A DNA stretch of 64,000 bases from Parashewanella hymeniacidonis. GTDB lineage: Bacteria > Pseudomonadota > Gammaproteobacteria > Enterobacterales > Shewanellaceae. Positions 1 to 8,818 of the stretch are shown piece after piece (position 1 is the first letter of the stretch; each line of letters begins with the position of its first letter). Below the pieces are notes generated by a model that was not told where the DNA came from, searched no databases, and saw nothing but the letters and a program-made list of their open reading frames with translations. A program made the translations under genes and the position numbers. The DNA lies in NCBI RefSeq assembly GCF_016900895.1, contig NZ_JAFEUN010000002.1, forward strand, positions 1-64,000, in the 5' to 3' direction.

Positions 1-261
1 TATTGAGAGGGCGACAATTGCACGACGAAGGTGTGCGGCATCAACATGGGCGGTGGTAATAACATCGGGGGTGTTATCAGGGATAACAACTTGTTGGATG
101 GCCTTGTTCGCACAAGCTTTAGCGGTGTAAACCGCTTTACGAGAGACATTAAACTCTTCAGCTAATAAAGAAATGTCACCATGAGCTTGGCATGAAAGCG
201 TTTTTAAGAGAAGATCATGCTTGTCTGAGGAGTTGAGAGGTGTTTTGTTTAGAATCGCCAT
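1..261 (-). CDS. HTH-containing transposase-like protein, N-terminal part (cut by window edge)
   Basis: An open frame starts with ATG at 261 and runs leftwards off the window with no stop in 87 codons. Residues about 29-50 contain a plausible helix-turn-helix (SLLAEEFNVSRKAVYTAK), of the kind found at the N-terminus of some transposase-like proteins that use a DNA-recognition helix before a catalytic domain. The catalytic part would lie outside the window, so the family cannot be fixed. It is convergent in orientation with nothing visible and sits beyond the trp terminator, which fits a mobile or independent gene. It could instead be an ordinary HTH regulator. Confidence 0.5.
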   Translation of the reverse strand, partial: MAILNKTPLNSSDKHDLLLKTLSCQAHGDISLLAEEFNVSRKAVYTAKACANKAIQQVVIPDNTPDVITTAHVDAAHLRRAIVALSI

Positions 262-560
262 TTTATTTTGATAGTTGTCTTGGTCGACTTATTATCTCAA
301 AAATAAAGCTTTTCTCCTCAGATTTATCCTCTTAATTTGTTACCCAAGTTTGATGGGTTCCGAACAATACAGAAAATTACCATTTGGCTGTACTCTGAGC
401 TCAGTTAGTTTGTCAGCTGTTGCTGATAGTATTCTAAACCTTGATTCTGGGCAGTACACAAATGGTTCACTTAATATCTGGCAAAAAAACTTAAAACTCG
501 TCTAATTGTTCACTTCATTTATTAGCATAATATTTCCTTGTGATTTTGAATTATCGTCAC
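262..560. other. Intergenic region without a supported gene
   Basis: No convincing gene is seen between the partial HTH gene and the trp terminator. A 76-codon frame at 275-505 has no ribosome-binding site, starts inside AT-rich sequence and has no recognisable composition, so it is not called. The promoter of the leftward HTH gene presumably lies here. Confidence 0.5.
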
Positions 561-600
561 ATTTTAATAAAAGAGTCATCAGGCCTAAACCTGATGACTT
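561..600 (-). terminator. Rho-independent terminator of the trp operon
   Basis: On the minus strand a 10-bp perfect stem (arms 590-599 and 574-583, AGTCATCAGG type) with a 6-nt loop is followed by a T-rich tract (TCTTTTATTAAAA). It begins 8 nt beyond the trpA stop codon, the right place to end the trpEGDCFBA transcript. Confidence 0.85.
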
Positions 601-607
601 CACAAAA

Positions 608-1423
608 TCACTTTTGAGTTGCAGCTTTCATCTCAAACACAAACTCAGCTAAATTCTTCAACATCGCCTCATTATTATCAAGATTTTTCTCAATCAACTT
701 CACCGTCGCTGAACCAGAAATTACGCCAGCAACACCAGATGCAACTGCGCTGCGAACTTGATCAGGTTGAGAAATACCAAACCCCAATACCGCTGGTGGG
801 GCATTATGTTCTTTTAACGATTTTAGAATATGGTCAAGTGGTGTGCCTGCTTTATTCTCTGTGCCAGTCACGCCAGCACGAGATAATAAATAAGTATAAC
901 CTTCGCCGTATTCACTCACTTTCGCCAGAGTTTCTTCAGTACCATTTGGTGGCGCAATAAAAATGGGCGCAATTCCATGAAGCTTTGCACTGGTTCTAAA
1001 TGGCGCAGATTCTTCAACTGGAACATCGGCGATTAACACTGAATCAACACCAGCGGCCTTGGCTTTTTGATAGAAAGTATCAATGCCATTGCTGTAAACC
1101 AAGTTGGCATAAAGTAATAGACCGATTGGCGTATCTGGATATTCTGCTCGAACTTCAGAAATTAACTGAAAACAAGCATCAGGCGTTACGCCAGCATTCA
1201 AAGCTCGAAGGTTCGCACCTTGAATTACTGGGCCGTCAGCCAGCGGATCAGAAAATGGCAAACCCAGTTCTAATGCGTCAGCACCATTATCAATAAGTGT
1301 TTTGATGATGGCTTTTGATTGCTTAAGATCGGGATCGCCAACCGTAACGAATGGCACAAAGGCGGCTTGCTTTTTTGCAGCTAAACGTGAAAAAGCATCA
1401 TGATAGCGTGTTGAAATGGTCAT
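608..1423 (-). CDS. trpA: Tryptophan synthase alpha chain
   Basis: Cleaves indole-3-glycerol phosphate to indole and glyceraldehyde 3-phosphate in the cytoplasmic alpha2beta2 tryptophan synthase complex. At 271 aa it has the family length. The catalytic stretch [15 protein letters not shown] is clear: Glu52 and Asp63 correspond to the acid/base pair E49 and D60 of the enteric enzyme. Phosphate-binding glycine motifs (GFGIS, GVISGSA) occur near the C-terminus. It is the last gene of the leftward trp operon, starting 3 nt after the trpB stop, so translational coupling is likely. The terminator follows immediately. Confidence 0.98.
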   Translation of the reverse strand: MTISTRYHDAFSRLAAKKQAAFVPFVTVGDPDLKQSKAIIKTLIDNGADALELGLPFSDPLADGPVIQGANLRALNAGVTPDACFQLISEVRAEYPDTPIGLLLYANLVYSNGIDTFYQKAKAAGVDSVLIADVPVEESAPFRTSAKLHGIAPIFIAPPNGTEETLAKVSEYGEGYTYLLSRAGVTGTENKAGTPLDHILKSLKEHNAPPAVLGFGISQPDQVRSAVASGVAGVISGSATVKLIEKNLDNNEAMLKNLAEFVFEMKAATQK

Positions 1424-1426
1424 TTA

Positions 1427-2614
1427 TTATGCCTCTCCATTTAAGATTTCAGAAACAGAGAAAATGTCTTTGTCACCACGGCCTGATAAGTTGACCACAA
1501 GCAATGCTTCCTCAGTCGCTTCTTTCGCCATTTTATGTGCGTAAGCTAATGCGTGAGATGATTCCAATGCAGGAATAATCCCCTCAGAGCGGGCAAGAAG
1601 TTGGAAGGCTTCAAGTGCTTCGTCATCGGTGATGGATACATAAGTACCTCGGCCAGAAGTATGTAAGTGAGCATGCTGTGGCCCAACCGACGGGAAGTCT
1701 AACCCCGCAGAGATAGAGTATGACTCTTCTATTTGACCATGTTTATCTTGCATAAGTGGTGACTTCATACCGAAGAAAATACCGGTTTTACCTTCAGTAA
1801 GCGGTGCACCATGTTGATGAGTGTCGATGCCTTTTCCTGCTGGTTCAACACCAATTAATTGCACGTCTTTTTCATCAATAAAGTCGGTGAACATACCAAT
1901 AGCATTTGAGCCTCCACCAATACAGGCGATAACAGCGTCGGGTAGGCGTCCTTCACGTTCTTTTAATTGCTGTTTAGTTTCTTCACCAATCATTTTTTGG
2001 AATTCACGCACAATGGTTGGGTATGGGTGAGGACCAGCCGCTGTGCCAAGTAAATAGTGTGCAGAATCGTAATTACCTGTGAAGTCACGCATGGCTTCGT
2101 TACAGGCATCTTTTAAGGTTGCTGCCCCTGATGTTACTGGAATGACTGCTGCGCCCATCAGCTTCATGCGAAATACGTTTGGTGATTGACGTTCAACATC
2201 TTTTGCACCCATGTAAACACGGCATTTCATGCCAAGCAGGGCACAGGCTAGGGCAGTTGCCACACCGTGTTGTCCGGCACCAGTTTCAGCAATGATTTCA
2301 TTTTTGCCCATGCGTTTTGCTAATAATGCTTGTCCCAACACTTGGTTAGTTTTATGGGCGCCACCGTGCAGTAAATCTTCACGTTTTAGGTAAATTTTAA
2401 CTAATGGGTTTGGACTGAAATTTTTGGTCAGCGTTAATGCAGTAGGGCGTCCTGCATAGTTCTGTAATAAATCGATGAACTCTTTTTGAAATTCAGGATC
2501 GTTTGTCGCATCAATGAACGCTTGTTCCATTTGCTTGAGTGCTGGCATGAGTGTTTGTGGCACGAAAGCACCGCCGAACTCACCAAAATACGGGTTTAAC
2601 TTAAACTGTGACAT
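1427..2614 (-). CDS. trpB: Tryptophan synthase beta chain
   Basis: PLP enzyme that condenses indole, channelled from TrpA, with serine to give tryptophan. The protein is 395 aa, the normal length. The PLP lysine is in HKTNQ (Lys88), and the phosphate-binding loop [10 protein letters not shown] is intact. GRPTALT near residue 56 and [11 protein letters not shown] near residue 110 are family signatures. It lies between the trpCF fusion (9-nt gap) and trpA (3-nt gap) and is transcribed with them. No irregularities are seen. Confidence 0.98.
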   Translation of the reverse strand: MSQFKLNPYFGEFGGAFVPQTLMPALKQMEQAFIDATNDPEFQKEFIDLLQNYAGRPTALTLTKNFSPNPLVKIYLKREDLLHGGAHKTNQVLGQALLAKRMGKNEIIAETGAGQHGVATALACALLGMKCRVYMGAKDVERQSPNVFRMKLMGAAVIPVTSGAATLKDACNEAMRDFTGNYDSAHYLLGTAAGPHPYPTIVREFQKMIGEETKQQLKEREGRLPDAVIACIGGGSNAIGMFTDFIDEKDVQLIGVEPAGKGIDTHQHGAPLTEGKTGIFFGMKSPLMQDKHGQIEESYSISAGLDFPSVGPQHAHLHTSGRGTYVSITDDEALEAFQLLARSEGIIPALESSHALAYAHKMAKEATEEALLVVNLSGRGDKDIFSVSEILNGEA

Positions 2615-2623
2615 TGTTTTGCC

Positions 2624-4015
2624 TTAGTAATTTCTTAATGCTTTAAATACTTGTTGGATTTTGATTTTGTCTTTCACGCCAGGGCTGATTTCTAAGCCAG
2701 AGTTAAAATCCAATCCGTAAAAATTTTGTTTCATCGCTTGTTCTGCATTTTCAGGTGACAGTCCACCTGCAAGCCATGATGCTGTTTTGTTCTCTAATTG
2801 GCGTTGCCAATCGAAAGACTGACCGGTGCCACCAAAATTAACGCTCGATTTTGAATCGAATAATACTCGGTCAGCATTCGAAGGAGCTGGGGCGACATCA
2901 TTGTTGTCTGTGCTTACGGCAACAGCTTTCCAAATGACAGTGTCTGAACCTAACGCTTGGAGTGCTTGTTTAAGCTGGTCAATGTAGTCTTCAGTTTCGC
3001 TACCGTGAAGCTGAACCGCAAATAAATCGAGGTCTTTGGCTAACGATGAGATCTCTTCAATGTTTTGATCGGCAAACACACCAACAAAACGCAAACCTAA
3101 GTGAGATAGCTTGTGATGCTCTGTAATATTTTTCGCTTGCTGAGCGCCAATGCACCTTGGAGATTTAGGTGTGAAGATTAAGCCCGCATAGCTCGCACCT
3201 GCATTCGCAACTGCTGAGCTGTCTTCAATTCGAGTGATACCACACACTTTGGTATTACCAAAAATCAATGTACGGCAGGCAAGGTCTATATCCGCTTCGG
3301 CCATTAATGAGCTGCCCACTAAGAAACCATTAACAATTGGTGCTAAACGCTTTACTTGTTGATTTGTGTAGATGCCAGACTCGCTGATCACGACTCGGTC
3401 TCTTGGAATACGAGGTGCTAATTTTTCTGACGTTGCTAAATCAGTTGTCAAATCTCGCAAATTACGATTATTAATACCAATAATTTGTGCATTTAGCTCA
3501 ATGGCTCTATTCAATTCTTCATCGTTTGATACTTCAGTAAGAATATCGAGTTGATACTCAGTAGCCTTTGCTGACAGTGTTTGATACTCCTTATCTGAAA
3601 GTACAGATAGCATCAATAAAATCGCATCTGCGCCTTGATGAGCTGCCAGCTTAATTTGATATTCATCGACAAAAAAATCTTTACACAAAACGGGTTGATC
3701 GACCAAGCTTCTTACACGAGCTAGGTATTCAAAACTACCTTGAAAAAATTGCTCATCCGTTAATACTGAAACCGCTGAGGCGTATTTGCGATAAACACTG
3801 GAGATAGCGCCTAAATCAAAGTCTTCACGGATTAAGCCCTTTGATGGGCTGGCTTTTTTGCATTCAAGAATAAAACTAGCATTAGGTTGCTTTAGTGTTT
3901 GGTACAAACTTCTTTTCGAAACTTTCGGGTTTAAGCCCGTTTCTGGAAAACGTTCTTTTAACTGAGCAATATGTTCGTCTTTAGTTGCAACAATGCGCTT
4001 TAAAATATCTTGCAT
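2624..4015 (-). CDS. trpCF: Bifunctional indole-3-glycerol phosphate synthase / phosphoribosylanthranilate isomerase
   Basis: Fusion protein of 463 aa catalysing the two steps between phosphoribosylanthranilate and indole-3-glycerol phosphate. The N-terminal TrpC TIM barrel (about 1-255) shows FILECKKASPSKGLIR, LCKDFFVDEYQI and INNRNLRDL. The C-terminal TrpF barrel (about 256-463) begins KVCGITR and contains AGLIFTPKSPRCI and the C-terminal GLDFNSG. The fused form is typical of enteric bacteria, Vibrio and Shewanella relatives. Its ATG follows the trpD stop codon with no gap. Both active-site regions look complete. Confidence 0.97.
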   Translation of the reverse strand: MQDILKRIVATKDEHIAQLKERFPETGLNPKVSKRSLYQTLKQPNASFILECKKASPSKGLIREDFDLGAISSVYRKYASAVSVLTDEQFFQGSFEYLARVRSLVDQPVLCKDFFVDEYQIKLAAHQGADAILLMLSVLSDKEYQTLSAKATEYQLDILTEVSNDEELNRAIELNAQIIGINNRNLRDLTTDLATSEKLAPRIPRDRVVISESGIYTNQQVKRLAPIVNGFLVGSSLMAEADIDLACRTLIFGNTKVCGITRIEDSSAVANAGASYAGLIFTPKSPRCIGAQQAKNITEHHKLSHLGLRFVGVFADQNIEEISSLAKDLDLFAVQLHGSETEDYIDQLKQALQALGSDTVIWKAVAVSTDNNDVAPAPSNADRVLFDSKSSVNFGGTGQSFDWQRQLENKTASWLAGGLSPENAEQAMKQNFYGLDFNSGLEISPGVKDKIKIQQVFKALRNY

Positions 4016-5053
4016 TTACTTCACCTCTCCAATTGCTGCAAGTTGTTTAAATTTTTCTAACCCTTTACCTGAGTTCATGATTTCTTTCGCTATCGAAGTC
4101 GCTACTTTTAGTGAATCCGCTAAGCCGCTTAAATAAATGGCGGCGCCAGCATTAACGGCAACCGCATCGATATGAGCGGGTTTACCTTGTCCTGACAAAA
4201 TGTTGCGGGTCGCTTCAGCATTGTCGGCAGGGGTGCCACCAACTAAGTCGTCTGCTGAATGGGTGCTGATCCCAAAATCAGCAGGGGACAGAGTGTAATG
4301 GCGGAGTTCACCTTCTTTCAGCTCTGTGATTTGAGTGTCACCATGTACCGCAATTTCATCCATGCCACTGCCATGAACAACAAGTGCGCGTTTAACGCCC
4401 ATTTCTTTCAAAACAGAGGCTATGGGTTGTACTAATTTTGGAGAATAGACGCCGAGTAACATGAATGATGGCCTAGCAGGGTTAACCAATGGCCCTAAAA
4501 TATTAAAAATAGTTCGAGTTTTCAGTGCTTGTCTTACAGGTACTGCATGTTTGAAACCACTGTGGTAGTGTGGTGCGAATAAGAAGCAGATGCCATTCTC
4601 TGCGAGACTTTGACTGGCTAATGCTGGCGCCATTGTTAAGTCTACGCCTAAATGAGATAACACATCAGATGCGCCTGATTTACTCGATACGCTGCGGCTA
4701 CCATGTTTTGCCACTTTACAACCCGCTGCTGCGGCAACAAACGTTGAAGTGGTTGAAATATTAATGGTGTTGAAGCCGTCACCGCCAGTACCGACTAAAT
4801 CGACGATGCCACTGTTACCAAAATCAGTACTTCGATATGGAAATGGTTTAGCTACTGCTAGGGATGCATCGGCTGCACCGCAGATTTCAGCAACCGTTTC
4901 ACCTTTGACTTTAAGTGCTGTTAGCATTCCTGCAAGAGAAACTTCATCAATTTGGCCTGAAATGATGGCTGAAAAAATTTGGCTCATTTCGTCTCGTGTG
5001 AGTGAAATGCCTTGATAGATTTTTTCAAAGAGTTGTTGTAATTGCTCAGGCAT
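4016..5053 (-). CDS. trpD: Anthranilate phosphoribosyltransferase
   Basis: Transfers the phosphoribosyl group of PRPP to anthranilate, the second committed step of tryptophan synthesis. The PRPP/pyrophosphate-binding motifs VGTGGDGFNTINIST and KHGSRSVSSKSGASDVL are intact, and the C-terminal VNAGAAIYL region is present. I place the start at the ATG at 5053 (345 aa, MPEQLQQLF) because GAGGA lies 8 nt upstream; the longer frame to 5068 begins with TTG. This start overlaps trpG by 8 nt. The gene is separate from trpG, unlike the trpGD fusion of E. coli. Confidence 0.97.
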   Translation of the reverse strand: MPEQLQQLFEKIYQGISLTRDEMSQIFSAIISGQIDEVSLAGMLTALKVKGETVAEICGAADASLAVAKPFPYRSTDFGNSGIVDLVGTGGDGFNTINISTTSTFVAAAAGCKVAKHGSRSVSSKSGASDVLSHLGVDLTMAPALASQSLAENGICFLFAPHYHSGFKHAVPVRQALKTRTIFNILGPLVNPARPSFMLLGVYSPKLVQPIASVLKEMGVKRALVVHGSGMDEIAVHGDTQITELKEGELRHYTLSPADFGISTHSADDLVGGTPADNAEATRNILSGQGKPAHIDAVAVNAGAAIYLSGLADSLKVATSIAKEIMNSGKGLEKFKQLAAIGEVK

Positions 5054-5651
5054 GATTTTGATCCTCAAGGTCAGAGCTATCTGTTAGGTAACGAATTGAT
5101 TGGATCAAGAGTTCACTGCCGAGTGTGGTCAATATTGATTCTGGATGAAATTGAAAGCCCACTGATTTGTGCTGTTTATGAACAACAGCCATAGGTAATG
5201 AGTCTGTAATTGCCACAACGTCTAATTCTTCTGGTACTTCAGTTGCCACTAAGCTGTGATAGCGTCCCACTGGTAACGGTGACGGTAATTGACCAAAAAT
5301 ACGATGTTTTGTATGTGAAATTGGACTGGCCTTGCCATGTACAACAGTAGGAGCACGGTCAACTGTACCACCATAATGCTCAACCAAAGCTTGATGGCCT
5401 AAACAAATTCCAAGAATCGGTACTTGGCCTGCTACCAATGAAATTAATTCCATCATACAACCTGCTTGATGCGGTGCCCCAGGACCTGGAGATAGCACTA
5501 ATGCCGTGTTGTCTTCCGACAATAGTTTATCGGCTAAAAACGTTGCATCAATATTGTTGCGATAAATGACGACTTCAAAGTCCAAGCTGCGAAATTGGTC
5601 GACCAAGTTATAAGTAAAGGAGTCGAAGTTATCTAAAAGGTACAGTTTCAT
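5046..5651 (-). CDS. trpG: Anthranilate synthase component II (glutamine amidotransferase)
   Basis: Supplies ammonia from glutamine to TrpE for anthranilate formation. It is a 201-aa stand-alone class I amidotransferase with nucleophile Cys83 in GICLGHQ and the His169/Glu171 pair in FHPES, so the triad is complete. The oxyanion motif SPGPGAP is at about residue 54. Start and stop are coupled to both neighbours: ATGA overlap with the trpE stop at 5648-5651, and 8-nt overlap with trpD. A pabA role is possible for such proteins, but position makes trpG by far the better name. Confidence 0.96.
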   Translation of the reverse strand: MKLYLLDNFDSFTYNLVDQFRSLDFEVVIYRNNIDATFLADKLLSEDNTALVLSPGPGAPHQAGCMMELISLVAGQVPILGICLGHQALVEHYGGTVDRAPTVVHGKASPISHTKHRIFGQLPSPLPVGRYHSLVATEVPEELDVVAITDSLPMAVVHKQHKSVGFQFHPESILTTLGSELLIQSIRYLTDSSDLEDQNHA

Positions 5652-7192
5652 TGTCCGCCTCCTAATTTGATTGCAGAAATAACCGCTTGTGACTTGTGAC
5701 GAGTTTCGTCGGCTTCAGCTTGTGGGTCAGAGTCAAACACGACACCAGCACCTGCTTGAATGTGAGCAACCCCGTTTTTCACGTAGGCCGAGCGGATGAC
5801 AATGCAGGTATCCATATCGCCTTTTGAATTAATGTAACCAACGGCACCGCCGTAGCTGCCTCTGCGTTCACCTTCTGCTTCACGCAGTAATTGTGCGGCA
5901 CGCACTTTAGGTGCGCCTGTTAATGTGCCCATATTCATGCATGCTTGATAAGCGTGGAGTGCATCAAGTGGTTCACGCAATTGGCCTGTTACTCGACTGA
6001 CAAGGTGCATCACATGAGAATAACGATCTACTTTTAATAATTCAGCCACTTTGCGAGTACCACTTTGGCTGATACGTGCCACATCGTTACGGGCTAAGTC
6101 GACGAGCATTAAGTGCTCTGAAAGTTCTTTTTTATCTAAGCGAAATTCAAGCTCAATGCGACCATCTAAATCTTGGTCGATTTCCCCATTGGCTTTTTTG
6201 CCACGTTTACGAGTTCCAGCAATGGGGTAAATCTCAACTTGGTTGGTTGTTGCATCATATTTCAATGCGCTTTCTGGTGAAGCACCGAATAAAGTGAAAT
6301 CAGGACCATTGAAATAAAACATGTAAGGGCTAGGGTTGGTTTCTTTTAGTTTACGGTATGCACCAATCGTGTTTGGGCAAGGTAAACTAAAACAGCGAGA
6401 TGGAACGACTTGAAAGATATCGCCAGCGATGATGTGCTCTTTAAGATCCACAACTTTGGATTTGTAATCGTCATCAGAGATATTGACTGATACTTCAGCA
6501 TCTACTGGGTTGAATGGTTGCTTTTTGAATTCTGTTATTTCAGCTAGTTCAATAATATCAATCGATTGTTTGGCTAATAAGGATTGTGTCTCGATCTCTG
6601 AATCAAATTGATACGATGTTAACGTTGCTGTATTTGAGGTGTGGTCGATATTGATTAAGGTTTCGGCAACATAGAATAAATAGTCTGGACAATCATTTTC
6701 ACCTTCTTTCACTTTCGGCAATGGCTCAACGGTTTCGATTAAGTCGAAAGCCATAACACCACCTAAGAAGATGGGTTGATTGTTTTCAGTATCTTTTAAG
6801 GTAGAAACGAGCGCTCTTAATCCGTCCAGTGTTGAGGTCGTCATAAGCTTTTCGTCTTCATCAAGAAGCTCTGAAGGCTTTGACAGGGTTACAACCACGG
6901 TGTTTTCACTGGTATCAACTTGCTCGTTAGTAAAATACAGTTCAATGGTGTTAAACAGTGCTTTACCATTTTTTGTCAGGGCTGTGAAAGTGAGTTGGTT
7001 ACTTGCACATTGAATTTGTAATGCGCTGTGAGTAATTAAAATGCTCTGTAAATGATCTTTACTTTCAACTTCGGCAGACTCAAGCAGCATAGTATGTTGG
7101 CTGTTTTGAGTTAGCTTTCGATAAAGACTGAGCGGATCATCGAAATAACGAATACTCGTTTTCGAAGTTGATACTGCTGATATTTGTCCCAT
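5648..7192 (-). CDS. trpE: Anthranilate synthase component I
   Basis: Chorismate-utilising large subunit that converts chorismate plus ammonia to anthranilate; 514 aa. The N-terminal LLES motif, part of the tryptophan feedback site in this family, is at about residues 36-39. The catalytic C-terminal domain contains IFQVVPSRCF, PSPYMFYF, FGASPES, PIAGTRKRG, DLARNDVAR, GAPKVRA and IQAGAGVVFDSDP. The ATG at 7192 has AGGA about 10 nt upstream. It is the first structural gene of the operon, about 300 nt downstream of the attenuator, with a MITE-like insertion in the untranslated leader. Confidence 0.98.
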   Translation of the reverse strand: MGQISAVSTSKTSIRYFDDPLSLYRKLTQNSQHTMLLESAEVESKDHLQSILITHSALQIQCASNQLTFTALTKNGKALFNTIELYFTNEQVDTSENTVVVTLSKPSELLDEDEKLMTTSTLDGLRALVSTLKDTENNQPIFLGGVMAFDLIETVEPLPKVKEGENDCPDYLFYVAETLINIDHTSNTATLTSYQFDSEIETQSLLAKQSIDIIELAEITEFKKQPFNPVDAEVSVNISDDDYKSKVVDLKEHIIAGDIFQVVPSRCFSLPCPNTIGAYRKLKETNPSPYMFYFNGPDFTLFGASPESALKYDATTNQVEIYPIAGTRKRGKKANGEIDQDLDGRIELEFRLDKKELSEHLMLVDLARNDVARISQSGTRKVAELLKVDRYSHVMHLVSRVTGQLREPLDALHAYQACMNMGTLTGAPKVRAAQLLREAEGERRGSYGGAVGYINSKGDMDTCIVIRSAYVKNGVAHIQAGAGVVFDSDPQAEADETRHKSQAVISAIKLGGGQ

Positions 7193-7232
7193 TACCTTTC
7201 TTCCTACGCCGTTTGATTTTTAATATCAATTA

Positions 7233-7461
7233 GGGTCTGTTTATCTTTCGTGATTGTTTTTGCAGCGATAATTTGGTTATTCCAAATAATCAAGCTCTAA
7301 CGTAGTAGAAATGACCAATTTACGCTGTCTTCGATGCTATTGAGCATTCATTGTTCTGTGTTGTGCCCAGCTCACTTAGATGACTAAGCTTCACTGCTCA
7401 CGCCTTGAACAGATAAATGCTCAAATAGCACAAAATTTAATCCTGAAAGATAAGCAGACCC
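7233..7461. repeat. Palindromic MITE-like element in the trp leader, TA-flanked
   Basis: A 229-bp segment begins GGGTCTGTTTATCTTTC and ends with the reverse complement of GGGTCTGCTTATCTTTC (16 of 17 positions agree). It is flanked by TA at 7231-7232 and 7462-7463. Internal sequence is also broadly self-complementary: GATGCTATTGAGCATTCATT on the left matches the complement of AATGCTCAAATAGCAC on the right. It encodes nothing. Terminal inverted repeats plus a TA duplication suggest a non-autonomous relative of an IS630/Tc1-type element. It lies between the attenuator and trpE, so it is transcribed as part of the trp mRNA whenever attenuation is relieved. Confidence 0.75.
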
Positions 7462-7492
7462 TAGACTTGCTAACTAATGAATTCTTTTCAGG

Positions 7493-7529
7493 CAACAAAA
7501 AAGCCCGCATCATGCGGGCTTTTTTGTTG
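7493..7529 (-). terminator. trp attenuator (terminator hairpin)
   Basis: A near-perfect 37-nt palindrome has arms 7493-7510 and 7512-7529 and a core of GCCCGC/GCGGGC. The T-run lies in the 3' arm on both strands. On the trp transcript it follows the leader peptide stop by about 33 nt. A possible antiterminator partner is GCGGG at 7574-7570 inside the leader peptide, which can pair with CCCGC of the hairpin 5' arm. This is the standard layout of a ribosome-stalling trp attenuator. Confidence 0.9.
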
Positions 7530-7546
7530 AATCTGTCTCATTTTAT

Positions 7547-7660
7547 TTTGAGTACATAGCTTCACACCACCCGCGAAAGAGGGAAGTACCACCACCAGTT
7601 GATGTTTTGGAATGTGCTGCGTAATTTCATTTTTATTTAATTAGCCATTTGTACTCAAAA
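7547..7660 (-). promoter_or_regulatory. trp leader region bracketed by an 11-nt inverted repeat
   Basis: TGTACTCAAAA at 7650-7660 is the exact complement of TTTTGAGTACA at 7547-7557. The two copies bracket trpL, one just before the leader peptide and one just before the attenuator. In RNA they could pair and close a large loop containing the leader. Upstream, TTGACA (7701-7696) and TATATA (7673-7668) on the minus strand are promoter-like but 22 nt apart, too far for an ideal sigma70 pair, so the exact promoter is uncertain. No clear TrpR operator was recognised. Confidence 0.4.
7562..7630 (-). CDS. trpL: trp operon leader peptide
   Basis: A 22-codon frame (ATG at 7630, TGA at 7562-7564) contains three consecutive Trp codons at positions 12-14 followed by Tyr. 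The ribosome would stall here when charged tRNA-Trp is scarce, letting the downstream antiterminator form. An in-frame stop lies just upstream, so this ATG is the only start. The ribosome-binding site is weak: the upstream sequence is A/T-rich without a clear GGAG. The attenuator follows 33 nt after the stop. Too short for standard gene finders. Confidence 0.9.
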   Translation of the reverse strand: MKLRSTFQNINWWWYFPLSRVV

Positions 7661-7814
7661 ATATTGCTATATAGAAGACATCAGTTTAGTAAAAATGTCA
7701 AGCAGTAGTTATAAACAAACATCAATGATGAAAGGCAGTAAAAAGAATAATCGAAATTTAGATCATTTGGGGCTGTTTTCTATCTACAGTCTCTATTCGT
7801 TGTTTTGGTTTACT

Positions 7815-7881
7815 TATACCCATGATACCTGAAAATGCATTCTCGCTGAAATCGAGCATCTTCAGGTATCATAATGGTATA
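7815..7881. repeat. 67-bp imperfect palindrome in the trpL-rnm intergenic region
   Basis: TATACC...ATGATACCTGAA at the left is answered by TTCAGGTATCAT...GGTATA at the right. The inner arms CTCG and CGAG surround a short loop. It resembles a small REP- or MITE-type repeat rather than a terminator because no T-run follows. It lies about 60 bp before the rnm start and 185 bp upstream of trpL, so it could affect either promoter. Confidence 0.6.
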
Positions 7882-7939
7882 TATCTTTGGGATCAGCTGA
7901 AGTTGCCCTTTTTAATTTTAATTCAGTTACAATACTCAC

Positions 7940-8818
7940 ATGAATGAAGAATCCACTTTAATCGATCTCCATTGCCATACAACTGCTTCGGATGGACAAC
8001 TTACCCCTTCTGAAATTATTGATAGAGCATTAACTAGAAATGTTGATGTGTTGGCGATCACCGATCACGATACCGTTCAGGGCTTGTTTGAGGCTCATGA
8101 ATACAATAATAAAAAAGACACACCTTTAACTCTGATTAATGGTGTAGAAATCTCTTGCCGATGGGAAAGTCACGACATTCACGTCGTTGGGTTAAATGTT
8201 GATATTGAAAACCCACAACTAGACGAGTATTTAAAGACACAAAGAGTACTTCGTGAAGAACGTGCCGCGGAAATTGGACGACGACTCGAAAAGGCTGGTG
8301 TAATCGGAGCTTATGAAGGTGCAAAGTCTTTTGCTAATGGCGCCGCCCTAAGCCGAGGTCATTATGCGAGCTGGTTAGTCAAAAATGACTATGCTAAGTG
8401 TAGAAATAGTGTTTTCAAAAAATACATGACCCGAGGCAAAACAGGTTATGTACCGAATAATTGGAAAAGTATTCCAGAAGCTGTTGCTATTATCCATCAG
8501 GCTGGTGGCCAAGCGGTATTGGCACATCCTAGTGGTTATAAGTTTTCATCAAAATGGTTGAAAAAGTTGGTTCGAGAATTTAAAGAAGCCAATGGTGACG
8601 CTATAGAAGTCGTGCTGGGACAGCAGTCTATTAATGAACGCAGTAACTTGATTGCTTTAAGTCATCAAAATGAGCTCTACGCTTCATTAGGAAGCGACTT
8701 TCATTTTCCCGGCGGCTGGCTCGAATTAGGTAAGAATCTATTTAGACCTAAAGGCGTCAACTGGGTTTGGGAATCACAGAATTGGAAAAAAGAAATTAAG
8801 GCAGAACCCCTACAATGA
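7940..8818 (+). CDS. rnm: PHP-domain phosphoesterase, RNase AM (YciV/TrpH) type
   Basis: A 292-aa protein of the family of E. coli YciV/RNase AM, a 5'-to-3' exoribonuclease/3',5'-nucleotide bisphosphate phosphatase acting in RNA maturation. Metal-binding PHP motifs are complete: LHCHTTASDG near residue 10, ITDHDT near 41, GVEISC near 69, LAHPSG near 193 and GSDFHFPGG near 251. It is divergent from the trp operon, its classical position. The stop overlaps the yciO start by 4 nt (ATGA), so translation is coupled to yciO. Confidence 0.93.
   Translation: MNEESTLIDLHCHTTASDGQLTPSEIIDRALTRNVDVLAITDHDTVQGLFEAHEYNNKKDTPLTLINGVEISCRWESHDIHVVGLNVDIENPQLDEYLKTQRVLREERAAEIGRRLEKAGVIGAYEGAKSFANGAALSRGHYASWLVKNDYAKCRNSVFKKYMTRGKTGYVPNNWKSIPEAVAIIHQAGGQAVLAHPSGYKFSSKWLKKLVREFKEANGDAIEVVLGQQSINERSNLIALSHQNELYASLGSDFHFPGGWLELGKNLFRPKGVNWVWESQNWKKEIKAEPLQ

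Noticed and set aside
275..505. 76-codon open frame on the plus strand near the left end
   Set aside because: No ribosome-binding site, no family resemblance, starts in AT-rich DNA; probably chance.
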